A DNA stretch of 64,000 nucleotides from Strobilurus pachycystidiatus (lineage: Eukaryota > Basidiomycota > Agaricomycetes > Agaricales > Physalacriaceae), in assembly GCA_019915135.1 (NCBI GenBank), contig JAHLMK010000018.1, positions 62,001 through 126,000 of the forward strand, read 5' to 3'. The notes below the pieces were generated by a model that ran no database searches, was not told the DNA's origin, and was given only the letters and a program-made list of their open reading frames with translations. Position 1 is the first letter of the stretch. Every line of letters starts with the position of its first letter. Shown here in pieces: positions 22,679 through 33,563 of the stretch. The position numbers and the translations under genes are program-made.

Positions 22679-24361
22679 GCAGGTCTCGTACACAATCCAT
22701 TTCCGTCTACTTACGCTTATCATTCCAAATCGCCGACCAGGCTCACTTTGTCATAAAATGAGTTTTTCGGAGCAAAGACATCAACACCTGTCGCAGACCG
22801 TTGCGATAAGGTGCCACGTATATAACTTGGTTCTCTGTCAACCTTCGAGGGATGCGGCACCTCTAGTACCGTGCCTTGAAACGGCAGCTTCTGTGTGGAC
22901 CCGTCTCTCAACGGACAATCGCCTCACGTTCATGAACGAGTTTACTTCATTTTCTTTCCCTCGGACACACTTGTATTGCTACGAGGCAGGTTATCATTCG
23001 CAGCATATACTGGAACGTCGTCCCGACACCAATGATGGAGGATGCCAGTGTGCAATTTGACGTTCACTACCAGAACGCGTGGTGTATCTTCGCGGATAGG
23101 GCAAGACCGTGCAGAAGAAGTCAAAGACTCGAGAGGAACCGGGCCAGGAAAAGAGAAAAAAAAATTGCTGGGCTCCAACACTATTAACACCCGTCGCAGA
23201 CCGCTGCGACAAAGTGCCACGTATCTATCCTTCGGTTTTCTGTAAAGCTTTCGAATTAGATGTGCGGCACACCGTGGTTTGAGTGTGCGCGTCTGACTCG
23301 TCTTGCATTCATGGTGGGATTATGATACTCGCCGAGAAAGGTTTTCTTACATCCTTATCATCGCCAGATAAACATCCTCCTCGGCCGGGCTTGACAAAAG
23401 GGACGACATCGATTCGCTTGACACTGCCACGTATGTATATAGCTTTTAGTTTCCTGTCAACCTTCGAGTTTCTGGCAAGACTTGAGGGTGCAGCCTGTGT
23501 ACAGTGCGTGGAAGCGTCCTTCAACGAATACTCGTCTCACGATGATATCGTACCAGGAATCTTTTTGACTTCCTATAGATGAGACTCTATAATCTCAATT
23601 ACTACTGAATAGTATTGTTCTTTGTGCCTATGGGGGGATCAGGAACGCTAAATTCGTTTGTTACGTTGGGGAAAGGACTTGCCTATGTATGTTACGCGAC
23701 GATGAGACTTTGAGCAGACATGGATTCATGGTAGTAGTAGAAGAGCGCACGTTGCGCACCGTGCCACGATGGGAACTTGGATAGCGCGAATGTCGGCGTA
23801 CAGCAACGGAGAATAGCACCAAACACGGTCCACAGTCCACCTCGTACTCAGGATCCCGGTTGAGTGTCTTGCAGTGTGGACTCAGGATCGGTGTGTCGTC
23901 GTTGATAAGTATCATAACATCGATGGTGGCAGCACCGCCGCAGCAGTGAGCACAGCCTGTGACCAGTCGAATAGCAGGAGCCCGCTGTAGGAAGCCTAGT
24001 GTTACAGCAGCCACATACAACGAACGACGGTAGATGAACTTAAAAGTGGGTGGAGGACTACACGCGCGTCGAGGATCATTTACGGAAACAAAGGAAAGCT
24101 GATGACGTAATTTAACCCAACTTGTCCCAGAACCAAGACGTCGGGTGTTTGCGCCTTGTAACCAGGTAAGCCGTGAACATCCCGTGTATCACTTCGAGAA
24201 CTTGCAATATGCGCAGATAAATAACAAGGATTAACAGGTCTCTTCGCCGCCTCCCCAGACCAACACCCCGTTTCGCTTCGCGAATCGTGGCGCATCTACT
24301 TCGAGCGACCGTTACCTCTTCATGCTCTTTAGCAGCGCCATCGCTCAATATTTATCTCCCT
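22679..24361. other. Intergenic region with a three-copy dispersed repeat
   Basis: Three related stretches (22789-22852, 23192-23265, 23424-23475) share TGCCACGTAT.TAT..CTT and CTGTCAACCTTCGA. The first two also share CGTCGCAGACCG.TGCGA, a short imperfect hairpin. A 119-codon frame on the minus strand (24020-23661) is Cys-containing but has no supporting evidence. No gene annotated. Confidence 0.45.
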
Positions 24362-25882
24362 ATGTCCACCGTCGACACAGACTCGCCTCCCAAATCCTAC
24401 ATCGCGGCTCTTTCTGCCGAAGTACTCAGTGAAATATTCGCCTATTATCTTCGCTTCTTCGAGATCATCCCCGTCTCCTACATGGCCCTGGGCCCCGGCG
24501 AAAGGACACCCGAAAGCTATGCTGAAGGCTGCCGTAAGGCGCCACTCCGCCTCGCCTCCGTTTGTCACCAGTGGCGCGACGCGGTGTACGCCAATCCACG
24601 TCTGTGGACCACGATCCCGCTCTCATGCCATGGCTATGGCGAACCTCTTGGCCGAAAAGTCAAGCTCTCCCAAGCGCAGCTGGATCGTCGCCACCAGGAA
24701 TACTGGACGCATATCACCGCCCGTATAGCTCGTGCCAAATCTCTCCCTCTGTTCGTCATGGTTTATTATAACCAACAGTTGGCGCAGATGCATCGGGAAT
24801 CAGAAAAGGCACTGTTCGAGACTATGTTCGGCCTCCTTGCACGCATCCAAAGCCTGCATGTCCTCCTTCTTGCGAAGGATGCCCATCATCTAGACCAAGA
24901 CCTTTGGCTTCCAGCGGTGGACCTCCTACCATCCCAGACTCTGAAAGACATCAAGTTCGACTTTCTCGAAAAGGTGGTGTCAGAGGCCCCTCTCATCGGG
25001 CTGATTAACGCCATAATCAGTCGAGCACCCAACACTCTACGCTTGCAGCTCCCGATGTCCCTGACGCAGATAGACTGCTCGGGTCTACACTCCCTTCGGG
25101 ACCTCAGCATTGGGAGGGTCGGGCTCGAGGACTTTCGAAGTCTATTGAAGACTGCACCCGAGCTCACCCATCTGCAGCTTGACGGTCTCCGTTCCCTACA
25201 GCCGCCGGCCCTTCCTGAATCCACGTCCGTTGTGACCCATCGACACCTATCCGACCTGCGCATATGCGATTCCGGCGAGGTCGCGGCCGATCTGCTCTTC
25301 GCCGCGACCACTCTCCCCGCCCTCCGGTCTCTAGATGTCACTCAGGCGGGCAGCTGGCCGAGTCAGACCTGCGTCGCCTTCTTTGCGCGCTCCAAATGCG
25401 AGCTGGAGCGGCTCATAGTGAGAGATACGAAAGTCGACGAGTCGAACCTGGAGGATATATTGCTGCATCAGGACCGGATCGTCCAGCTGCGATTCGATCT
25501 CCCCGCTGCTCCCGACGTGCAGGGGATCCCGCGCGCAAGGAAACGCCCTGCACTTCCGTTGGGGATTATTGAAATGCTCAACACCACCCCGAGCCTTCCC
25601 CTGCTTACGCATTTGGGTCTATGCGTATCCTCTCACCGGATCGACGCCATTGATGCACTAATGAAATGGAGGTACCAAATTCCCCATACGGCGGGTGTCT
25701 CTCGATTGCAGGAGTTGTTCGTCGTCGTCCGGGAGGAGTACATCCCGAGTCGGTATTATGTACCGGAGATGGTCAGATGGTCGCAAGAGAAATGCGTCCT
25801 GGATGCGGCACTGGAGGAGTTGAGTGTCGAGTTCGGCTCAGACCTGACGCTCAAAGTCACTCCGTGGATCTGGGCCACCTGA
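24362..25882 (+). CDS. F-box protein with leucine-rich C-terminal region
   Basis: A single-exon gene of 506 aa starting at the ATG at 24362; the in-frame extension upstream has no ATG. An F-box lies at about residues 15-85: LSAEVLSEIF, then ...RLASVCHQWRDAVYANPRLWTTI, the arrangement common in Agaricomycete F-box proteins. The rest (about 120-500) contains spaced leucines and repeated L..L.L.. segments consistent with degenerate leucine-rich repeats, plus a conserved-looking tail. Family knowledge: F-box proteins link substrates to SCF ubiquitin ligases through Skp1; the substrate is unknown. This family is strongly expanded in mushrooms. Confidence 0.88.
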   Translation: MSTVDTDSPPKSYIAALSAEVLSEIFAYYLRFFEIIPVSYMALGPGERTPESYAEGCRKAPLRLASVCHQWRDAVYANPRLWTTIPLSCHGYGEPLGRKVKLSQAQLDRRHQEYWTHITARIARAKSLPLFVMVYYNQQLAQMHRESEKALFETMFGLLARIQSLHVLLLAKDAHHLDQDLWLPAVDLLPSQTLKDIKFDFLEKVVSEAPLIGLINAIISRAPNTLRLQLPMSLTQIDCSGLHSLRDLSIGRVGLEDFRSLLKTAPELTHLQLDGLRSLQPPALPESTSVVTHRHLSDLRICDSGEVAADLLFAATTLPALRSLDVTQAGSWPSQTCVAFFARSKCELERLIVRDTKVDESNLEDILLHQDRIVQLRFDLPAAPDVQGIPRARKRPALPLGIIEMLNTTPSLPLLTHLGLCVSSHRIDAIDALMKWRYQIPHTAGVSRLQELFVVVREEYIPSRYYVPEMVRWSQEKCVLDAALEELSVEFGSDLTLKVTPWIWAT

Positions 25883-26703
25883 GATTTGAGCATGGTCGAT
25901 TCATCATGTCTATACCATGTCTACATTAACAAGAGTCGAATCGACATGCTTTCTGTGTGTAACCTAGATAGTGTCCTTGTCTCTGAACGAATAAGCATAC
26001 TATGACAATGGGAATTGGAATGTTTCTAGGTCAATACTCAACATGGTGGGTATCAGAATGACAGGCTGGACCTGTGGCGCAGTGGATAGTCGAGGATCAC
26101 ACACTCAGACATTTCGTGGCGCAGCCAAAGTTGTCTCTCTTATATGGTCCTATCGTTCTACCTGACCTTACAGCTCTCCTTTGTGACCACTGTCTATATG
26201 CAGAGATGCCTAGAGAGGTACGAGTCCTCAATCAAAACAAGCAAGGTAAGTAGACAAAGATAAACACTCACCAATCTCTTCTGCCATTTCTTGTATTCAG
26301 CTTCCAGAGACTTCCAGTCATGATCTGTGCGTACTGCTTTGCAGCGAGAGAGCAAGCTAAAGAGTAGGGATCAAGTCAAGGTTTTTGGTGGCGTGTGAGA
26401 AAGACTCTCCTCGACGCCTCAATATCAATGTCTTTGAACTTGGGTCGGCGACTCCGACGGCGAGCAGGAGCCATGTTACTCATCTGATAGAAAGTAAGGC
26501 TCGTAACTGCCTGCTCTTTGTCTTTCTCCCACATTGTGTTCGATGGATAAGTGCGAGTGGTGTCGTGGAAAATGAAGAGTGCGAGGTGTAAACGATAGAA
26601 TGAAATGGAATGACATGGTGGGCCATACATACAATGGAACACCGCAGATCCTCCGCCGCACAGCCAAAATCCAGAACTCGGAACCTATTCCCATGAATCA
26701 GGG
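25883..26703. other. Intergenic region, possible short unresolved gene
   Basis: On the minus strand near 26471-26380 a short basic frame (MAPARRRSRRPKFKDIDIEA) and, downstream near 26310-26255, DHDWKSLEAEYKKWQKRL followed by GTGAGT look like exons of a small gene, but I could not connect them in phase. A tRNA-like A-box sequence (TGGCGCAGTGG) occurs near 26095 without a matching B box nearby. Confidence 0.3.
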
Positions 26704-26932
26704 TACCGCTGACGAGAAGTTCGTGGTCTGTTTCGAGGGTCACGCGTTCGAGTCCCCGTAAGTCCGCTTCCGGGTTCTTACTATCTGGTCTGTTCTGCCG
26801 CGACCTACGGCCAATGCACAGCTATAGATGCCTCGCAGACCGACTCCAAGCATTGTTATAGCTGCCTGGAACTCTGAGAGCGACCGACGGATGTTTGGGA
26901 TGTCTTGTGCCGAGTCAATCCCAAAAAGGAAG
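26704..26932 (+). repeat. Inverted repeat arm A (left)
   Basis: About 229 bp, closely similar in reverse complement to 27450-27672, separated by a roughly 517-bp spacer. Shared blocks include GACGAGAAGTTCGTGGTCTG, CCGGGTTCTTACTATCTGGT, TATAGCTGCCTGGAACTCTG and CCCAAAAAGGAA. The arm contains GCGTTCGAGTCCCCG, resembling a Pol III B box. No coding sequence is convincing; may be a foldback or SINE-related element. Confidence 0.7.
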
Positions 26933-27449
26933 AAGCGCGCCTCGTGAGGCCTCGTGCGCCCACCACTGTGGCGTGATATGTCCACTGCCCTCTTTCACAA
27001 CAATTCAGTGCATATTCTTGGGACTAGAGTGGCGCAGCTGCATTGATTATATAGGTGCTCATACTTTCAGAATAGTTCCCAGTCACCATATTATAAGACA
27101 GTACAGTACTAAGTACTCTGCTGTGCCATCCTTAATCGGTTTCGTAAATGAACTGCTGGTGACAGCAAGACCTACTTGAGTTGACAGTACACATGTATAA
27201 TTCACTTCAACTCTGACAATTTCTGAACTAATAGAAACTATGTATACAGTTGAGAACCGGAGAACAGGACTCATGCGATACATACAGGCCCCAGGGCACA
27301 CTGCTGTTGACTTAGTACTTTCTCTACTACACGGATACTTCTTCTTGAGCATACAGACCTGTCTTGCACTCAATTTGTGTCGAACAAATCATACATTGCA
27401 GGTGCGAAAAATTTGGCCGGGAAGAAAGGATTGCGTCGGCGCGTTGCGT

Positions 27450-27672
27450 TGTTTCCTTTTTGGGCTTGAATTGGCGCGAGACATCCCAGACATCCCTCGG
27501 CGCGCTCTCAGAGTTCCAGGCAGCTATAAGAGGTCTGAAGTCGGCCTGCGAGTTGTGCATTGGCCCTAGGTCGCGGCAGAACTAAGACCAGATAGTAAGA
27601 ACCCGGAAGCGGACTTACGGGGACTCGAACGCGTGACCCTCGAAACAGACCACGAACTTCTCGTCAGCGGTA
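27450..27672 (-). repeat. Inverted repeat arm A (right)
   Basis: Reverse-complement partner of 26704-26932 with several substitutions and small indels, ending at the same TACCGCTGACG boundary. The sequence between the arms (26933-27449) shows no supported gene. Confidence 0.7.
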
Positions 27673-28236
27673 TCAGGGGGAACGGTTTTGACCCTCCAAG
27701 ATTGGAACGTGACAAGGGATAGCGCAGAACGATAACTCATATGAGAAGAGGAAGGACGAAATGCATTATGCTAGGCGGCGGACGATAGCTTTTGTACCAA
27801 ACAATGCTCGGCAGTAGCTGCCGCACATATCAAATAAGCAGGTACAGCCACCCTCCCCCTGTCGTCAATTTGGGCGGCCACCAGTTCGAAGCACCGGTCT
27901 CAATTACGTCCGTACATCTGCCTACAATCTCGTGTTCCTTGCACCATTTCCTCGAGATTACTGCTTACCAGTCTTGACGTCGTGTATTGCACCTCTGCAC
28001 TCCACGCCACATTGTTGCATCCCGGAATTATGTAGGCACCTTTCCGGATCGGGATACTATCCACGAGGTCAATGAAAAACCCTGACAGTGATCTGCGCAA
28101 GATTGGCTTCCGCGATCTGACAGCTCCCCTATAGGAGCACTGCCCCACCTCGGCCTCAACAGTAGCACGTCTTTTTCTCCAGGACCACCACAACTCTTCG
28201 GCAGTCTCAACGTCTTTACGACTCTTGCATCCAACA
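27673..28236. other. Upstream region of the glycine-rich gene
   Basis: No supported gene. Leader-like pyrimidine-rich sequence precedes 28237. The long open frame on the opposite strand (28460-27900) is a shadow of the Gly-rich exon. Confidence 0.4.
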
Positions 28237-29289
28237 ATGTTCATCCCGTTCTTCTCCACGAAACGCTCTGAATCCACCTCCAAACTCGGACGACGCAAAG
28301 GTGGCGGCGGTGGCGGTGGCGGTGGCGGTAAAGGCGGCGGGGTTTCGTCTGGCGGATCGAAAGGTGGCGGGTCTTCGTCTGGCGGTTCCAAAGGTGGCAC
28401 CGGGTCGTCAAGCGGGACAGCATCGAAATCTTCCTGGTCCTCGTCAAGCTTTGGTGGCAAGACAACTCCCAGGCCTTATAGCAACGGTGGCGGCAAGGCG
28501 AGCACCATTTCGTCTGGCAGTCTGTTTGCTGGCCGGTCTGCCGGCGGGGCAACGAGAGGGAATGTTTACGGATCCTCGTGAGTTTCATTTGCCGGCGTAC
28601 AGTCATGGCGGTGTACTCAATTGCTGCAGTGTCTACGGAAGTGGATATCCAGGCTACTACGGTCGCGGCGTCTCGGGGCTCGGCTTTCCCTTCTACTTTT
28701 GGCCCCTGTCATTCGGCGCTATCGGTGGGGCGGCCTATCTCTAAGTACAACGACGAGGTCAGTGGCCGGCCATGCTTCTGGAACCAACTAACACGAGGTT
28801 ACATAGTACGGCTCCCCATCGAACACTTCCCGCCCCGGCGGAATCGAAAGCACCGCCGCCTTCCAATCCAACTCCACGTCCACCATCTACCGCATTGTCT
28901 CCGACAACTCCACCATCGTCGACCTCATCGACTCCATAAACACCAACTGCTCGTCCCACCTCACAAACACAGACGCTACCGCCGCGTCATACGACTCCAA
29001 CAACCCCGTAATCAAGCCAGAACAGATCGTGCAGTATTTCCGCGCCAGCAGCGCCGCGCTGAGTATCGATGGGTACAACAATAGCGCGGTGTTTTCGAGC
29101 GATGCGAATGCAACTGTCACGCCTTTACCCAATGGAATTGATACGACGCTGTTGGACTGTTTGAATTCAACAATCGGATTAGCTATCCCGTTGGCCGACG
29201 GAGCGAGGAGGACTAGTGATGGAGGGTTGGGTCTTGGCACATTCGTGCTCGGATGGGTGTTATTGTCCTGGTTCCGCTCCATATTGTGA
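28237..29289 (+). pseudogene. Glycine-rich conserved hypothetical protein with a +1 frameshift
   Basis: Exons 28237-28577, 28630-28757 and 28807-29289 (stop) by homology with the gene at the left edge. Exon 1 encodes a Gly/Ser/Lys-rich segment, exon 2 a GYPGYYGRGVSGLGFPFYF stretch, exon 3 YGSPSNTSRPGG then an N-glycosylation-rich domain (several NST/NNS sites) and a hydrophobic C-terminus (about the last 20 residues) that could anchor a membrane. Exon 2 is one base too long: an in-frame TAA occurs at 28742-28744, whereas dropping one base near there restores the frame used by the paralog up to its splice donor and the phase 0 entry to exon 3. Either a real inactivating indel or an assembly error. 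Confidence 0.65.
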
Positions 29290-29472
29290 AGCGAGCTATT
29301 TGCTTATTTGATCTATATCACTGACCATGACACGACTTTCATCATGAACCCTTTCATATCATTTCCCTTACGATACGCTCATCAGCATCATACTGTAGCT
29401 CTCGGATGTGATTATAGTAATTTCTTGTACAAATCATGAAAGGTCGTCAACACCGCCTCCTGGACTCCTCAC

Positions 29473-31390
29473 TCAAACCCTTTGACTCACCCCCAACCAG
29501 GCCCTCACGTCCTTTGCATCAACGCGCCTCCTGACGCCAATCCTCACATCTTCCTGCCTCCCACTATACCGCAACGTGCACACACTATACTCTTCCCACT
29601 CCCGTCCCCACTCCGGGTGCACGAACTTCATATGCCGCGCCCGCGCAAACCACTCAACGGGATCCGTGCTGAACTGCACGCACATGGATATGATGTCCAC
29701 GTCCGGGTAGGTGACATCCTCCTCTGAGCCCACACCAGAGTGCGCTGGATCAGAAGCCTGTAGCACATCCGCCATCCCTTCTTGGGTGTACTCCACCACC
29801 ACGGTCGCCTCGCCCAGAACGTCGTGTGTCAACGTAGGGGGAGATACATCCAAGGAGACGATATGCCATTTAAGACCCGTCCGCGTGAACACGAGCTCCC
29901 GACCATGAGAGTTGTTGTCGATGAGCGACAGCGGGTCTGCGTCGAACACTGACACCAGACTAATCAAGTCGAGTTGGACTTCCGGAGATTGAGGAGTGGA
30001 GGATCTTTCATCAAAGGAGGACGGGGGCGAGAAGTACGGCCTCCGCTCACGTTCGAGTCCGTTATCCTCCAGCGTGTATGAAGGTGGCTCGTGGTTGGGT
30101 GTATGCGAGTCCGGTGTATGTGGCGGCGACGGGGGAGGACCCGCCTGGCGTGGAGGTAGTTTGACAGCCTGAGACGGCCCAGCTCGAGAAGAATCATGTC
30201 GAGGTCTGGGTGGGATCTCCGGAGGGGTATCCCTGCGACCAAGTCAGGTTAGCCTTGCCTGATTCAATGATGACGAATTGGGATAACCAGCCTTATAGTC
30301 GAATCTGACTGAACACTGGAGTTCGTGAAACGAGGAGGAATGGCTGGTGCCCGCTCTTGTTCTTCCCGCCGATGTATTCGTTCAGATCCAGTCGCGCTAT
30401 GACAAAGTCAATATGCCGTCGGCGGAAAGGAACCCGCTGACGCTAACCCTGTGGGCTGCCGTTCGTGTTCGTAAGGCGACATGGGCTCCTCCTGAGCCAT
30501 CCTGGAGAACATGGTCAGGGGAGTCAAGTCCACAAGTAGAATACAAAGGTAGCCCACCCTTCTTCGTCTTGATGCGAGCCATACGGCCTGCGTTCTCGTT
30601 CGATGGCATCAGTAGGACCATATGGCCTACGCTCTCTTTCGAATGGTACAAGCACACTCTCCCTTTCCCCACTGTTCGCTGGTAGCATCCACGTCCTACC
30701 CAAGGGCATATTAGATGGAGAGTCCAGCAAGATCAAAAAGGCTAACGCACTCCAATTCCTTCACGATATTATCAAAGTCGAGCGTATCAGAAGCGGACTC
30801 TCTGAGGAAACAGAAAGTTTGGAACGCAATCGGACCCGGTAGCAAGCAATGAGGGACGTGTTTATCACGTTTCCTATGGAAAGAATAGATCGACAGTCAA
30901 GCTCGATTATGCACGATAACTGGAGGAAGGCAACGCACAAGATGTGGCGAACGCTTCTGACGATCCAAATTCGGAAGTCACCAGCAATCCGAGGAAGAAT
31001 ATCGTATAAGACAATGCGAAGGGCTGCAGCTGTGTGTATGGCGCGAATACGAGCTCTAGAAATAGGACCAGGATCAGAAAAAGGTTTGAGCGTCAGCAGC
31101 AGCGTCGCAACTCACTGGGTCAAGGCATCCCCCGGATACTGAGCAGCGACGTTCTGCATCCACATAGCATGACGCCGTGCGTCTATGTACGACCTACGAC
31201 TCTCCCGTACTGGGGCAAGAATCATGGATAAGCGCCGTTCATACTCCAAGTCCGTATCCAAGGTCCGCTCGCGGGTGGAAAGGTATGCGCGCCTAGCAAG
31301 AGCCATGTCGCGGACACGCGCGACGGTAAAGTGAACGATCTTCAGGAGGACAGCTTCGTGCCATGCAGGAGGGGGAGTCCGGATTCGCAT
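29473..31390 (-). CDS. Multi-exon hypothetical protein, disordered middle, 5' end uncertain
   Basis: Exons on the minus strand: 31390-31116, 31055-30939, 30873-30751, 30695-30558, 30501-30448, 30396-30292, 30232-29473. All joins keep phase 2 and give 523 aa from the ATG at 31390. Upstream sequence (to an ATG at 31712 in another frame) may add exons, including a hydrophobic segment (CPLLAILGAYLLRRA). Residues 1-200 are helical and basic (for example IRAIHTAAALRIVLYDILPR and HVPHCLLPGPIAFQTFCFLR); 230-370 are Pro/Arg/Glu-rich and disordered with the repeated unit ERERRPYG; the C-terminus is a compact acidic domain of about 150 residues. The last intron lacks a GT donor and would need GC-AG splicing. 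Family not recognised. Confidence 0.6.
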
Positions 31391-32188
31391 GGCCAATATC
31401 AGGTCCAATCCGCAGTGGAATGCCAGTAGACAGTTTGCTGGGAAAACTTGACAGCCTTTTGACGATGGCGGCTCTAGAGGGCGTTGCCTACTCGTGTCTT
31501 CAGAAGCTATGTGACGTGCTGACGTTCCTCGGCACCTGTGTTCAGCTGACGCGATTGTGAGGCGCGTCTGAGCAGATAAGCGCCCAGGATGGCGAGAAGA
31601 GGACAGGAAGTAGTCAATCTGAATGCAAGAAGCTTCAGTTGAGCGGAATATTTGACTCCCGGATGAAAGCTTCCCACACGGCGTGTCCAGGTTCACTACT
31701 GTAAACAGTCATAGAAGTTGGAGGGAAAGAGCTACCGACGTAATCTAGCAGGACTTCCCGGTCCGGCCCGGCGTGCCGACTGTTAATCCCCTTGATATTC
31801 GTGTACTACATGCAACTGCTAGTTCTGGTTGTATGCTGTACAATAAGGACTGAATACGAATAGAAAGTTATCTACTTCCGTGGCAGCATTTCTGTTCTTG
31901 GTGCAGTGGCACCGCAAACCCAATCGATCGTCACTGTTTTGTTATTGAATAACATTCATGGTGAAACCACCAAATAGCACGCGTTCCTTGTGTACTCGAG
32001 TATCGCAAGCAATATGTAGTTTACTACGCGTATAAAGGCAAGAAATCCACGGTCCGTGATTCCTTCGTACCAAATCAGACCACACAATGGCAAGGAGTTC
32101 TAATCCAAACGTACACGTCTTTCGATTCTCGACTGGTACAAAACACGAATGTCATAGGTCAGAAGTGCCGAGATAATAGCGCTGCGGC
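31391..32188. other. Intergenic region and possible 5' exons
   Basis: Contains possible upstream exons of the minus-strand gene ending at 29473. A plus-strand frame without an ATG stays open from about 31960 to 32396 and looks somewhat protein-like, but it overlaps the end of the membrane protein gene and lacks a start, so it is not annotated as a gene. Confidence 0.35.
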
Positions 32189-33237
32189 CTACGCGCCGCC
32201 GTCATCACTGTACAAGGAGTGGGACCAGCCGACGTCAAGACGAAAGCCGTCCAGGGAGACCAGCGGAGATGAGGGTTTTGATTCTGAGAGATACGACATA
32301 ATGCCTGTTAGTTTACTTTCAGCGTCCGTGAGTTATCTTTACACTTCTATACACTCGTTCGTAAGAGAATTGACCCTTTGGAAACCATTCTTATAAACGA
32401 AGCGGTTGGTCCACCCGAGCCGGTCCATCGCCGCCCGTCGTCCTATCATTAGACCTTGAACCAAGGCGAAAACGATCACCTCGGCCGCAAAGAGGATGGC
32501 GATGTAAGCGGCAAGGAACTCATCTGTACATATCGACTGTCAGCGATGAAGTCTTAAATGAAGGGCGCGAACACCGTACCATTGAAACCTTTGGTGTTTC
32601 TTGTAATGAAAGCGATGCCGACATACCCAACAACCAGCAGCAGATTCATGGGAAGCAACCGCCATGGTCCAGGAGGGGCGTTGGTTAGAAATATCTCAAA
32701 GAGCGAGAACGCTGCATTGATACCGTGCATGGAGATGTAGCATATTTCGTCAATGGTCGAGACGGGGTCGAAATCAAAGACCTCGTAATACATTGCTGTG
32801 ATGACGATGGCTACGGAGAGTATCAGCGGTCGAGACAGCAATAGCACGAGAATAACGCCCACGGAAAGAGACGACTGTGGAGAGGAGCCATAGGTGCATC
32901 CATCGAAAAGGCAGCGCCCAGCGGGCCAGGAAGAATGATCCGCGGTCATACATGATTGCGTGTACGCCGGCAACGAGGAAATAGGCGGTCACGCCAAAAT
33001 AAGAGAGGATGGCAAAGATGGCAAAGAACCTGACAGCGGTTGAACGTTGAACGCGTAGAACGTGAGCGATGATTGTTGTACGCACGATGAAGCATCCTCG
33101 TTGGTCCCTTTCCATCCAAATACCATGAAAAGAACGAGAGTGGTCAGGGCATATAGACCGAAGAGAAGTCGTATGGCCCCAAGGATAGTGGCTGAAATGA
33201 ACGGCGAGGTCACGTAGGATTCAACGGAGCGATCCAT
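32189..33237 (-). CDS. Multi-pass membrane protein (FAR-17a/AIG1-like architecture)
   Basis: Exons 33237-33086, 33029-32863, 32810-32580, 32523-32386 and 32304-32189 give about 267 aa. If the last intron is not used, the frame stops at 32339 (244 aa). Around five to six hydrophobic helices are visible, starting with ISATILGAIRLLFGLYALTT, then FAIFAILSYFGVTAYFLVAG, the FP turn followed by IVITAMYYE, MHGINAAFSLFEIFL and AAYIAILFAAEVIVFALVQG. The pattern HGIN...FEI...PPGPW resembles basidiomycete FAR-17a/AIG1-like membrane proteins. The 52-nt intron 32811-32862 could be missed because its unspliced translation is hydrophobic. Substrate and role unknown. Confidence 0.7.
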
Positions 33238-33454
33238 GGCGGGGGATGGTGGTTGGCATGCAAGGTGGTTCCGAAACACGACCGCCGAGGCTGCGATCTG
33301 TATCCACGGGTTGCTTGGCCCGGAAATGGCAGGGTTGCCTGGACCGGAGATGACAAAATGATATGTAAGCGCAAAAAGAGCGGCCTTGGGCCGAGCAGCG
33401 TTGACGAGCAAGAATGGTGCAGATGGCGGCGGGAGGAGCGTCGGTTGCTTCGGT

Positions 33455-33563
33455 ACGGTGTCCAGGAAGGGTCAGGATTAAATTTCGCATACCGTTGTCA
33501 CGCATCCGCATTTCATGCACATGGCCGAGGTCCGGTCTATTATGTCATGCCCTTGGCTTTTCT
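33455..33563 (+). repeat. Inverted repeat arm B (left)
   Basis: About 109 bp matching 34366-34474 in reverse complement, including TACGGTGTCCAGGAAGGGTC, GCATACCGTTGTCAC and GGCCGAGGTCCGGTCTATTA. The left arm has a 6-bp insertion (ATGCAC) relative to the right. Arms are about 800 bp apart. Confidence 0.7.

Noticed and set aside
23661..24020. 119-codon minus-strand frame with CAHCCGG
   Set aside because: No splice partner, no signal peptide and no recognisable motif; chance frame cannot be excluded.
26087..26130. tRNA gene suggested by GTGGCGCAGTGGATAG
   Set aside because: Good A box but no B box or acceptor stem within tRNA distance.
27900..28460. A 186-codon minus-strand frame rich in Pro/Asp/Glu
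   Set aside because: It is the antisense of the Gly/Ser-rich exon of the plus-strand gene; its composition follows from GGN codons read backwards.
31960..32396. Plus-strand open stretch without ATG
   Set aside because: Overlaps the 3' exons of the minus-strand membrane protein gene and has no start codon or acceptor site.
32820..32880. Frameshift in the multi-pass membrane protein
   Set aside because: The apparent +1 shift disappears when a 52-nt GT-AG intron (32811-32862) is removed; the spliced protein keeps the family FP motif.
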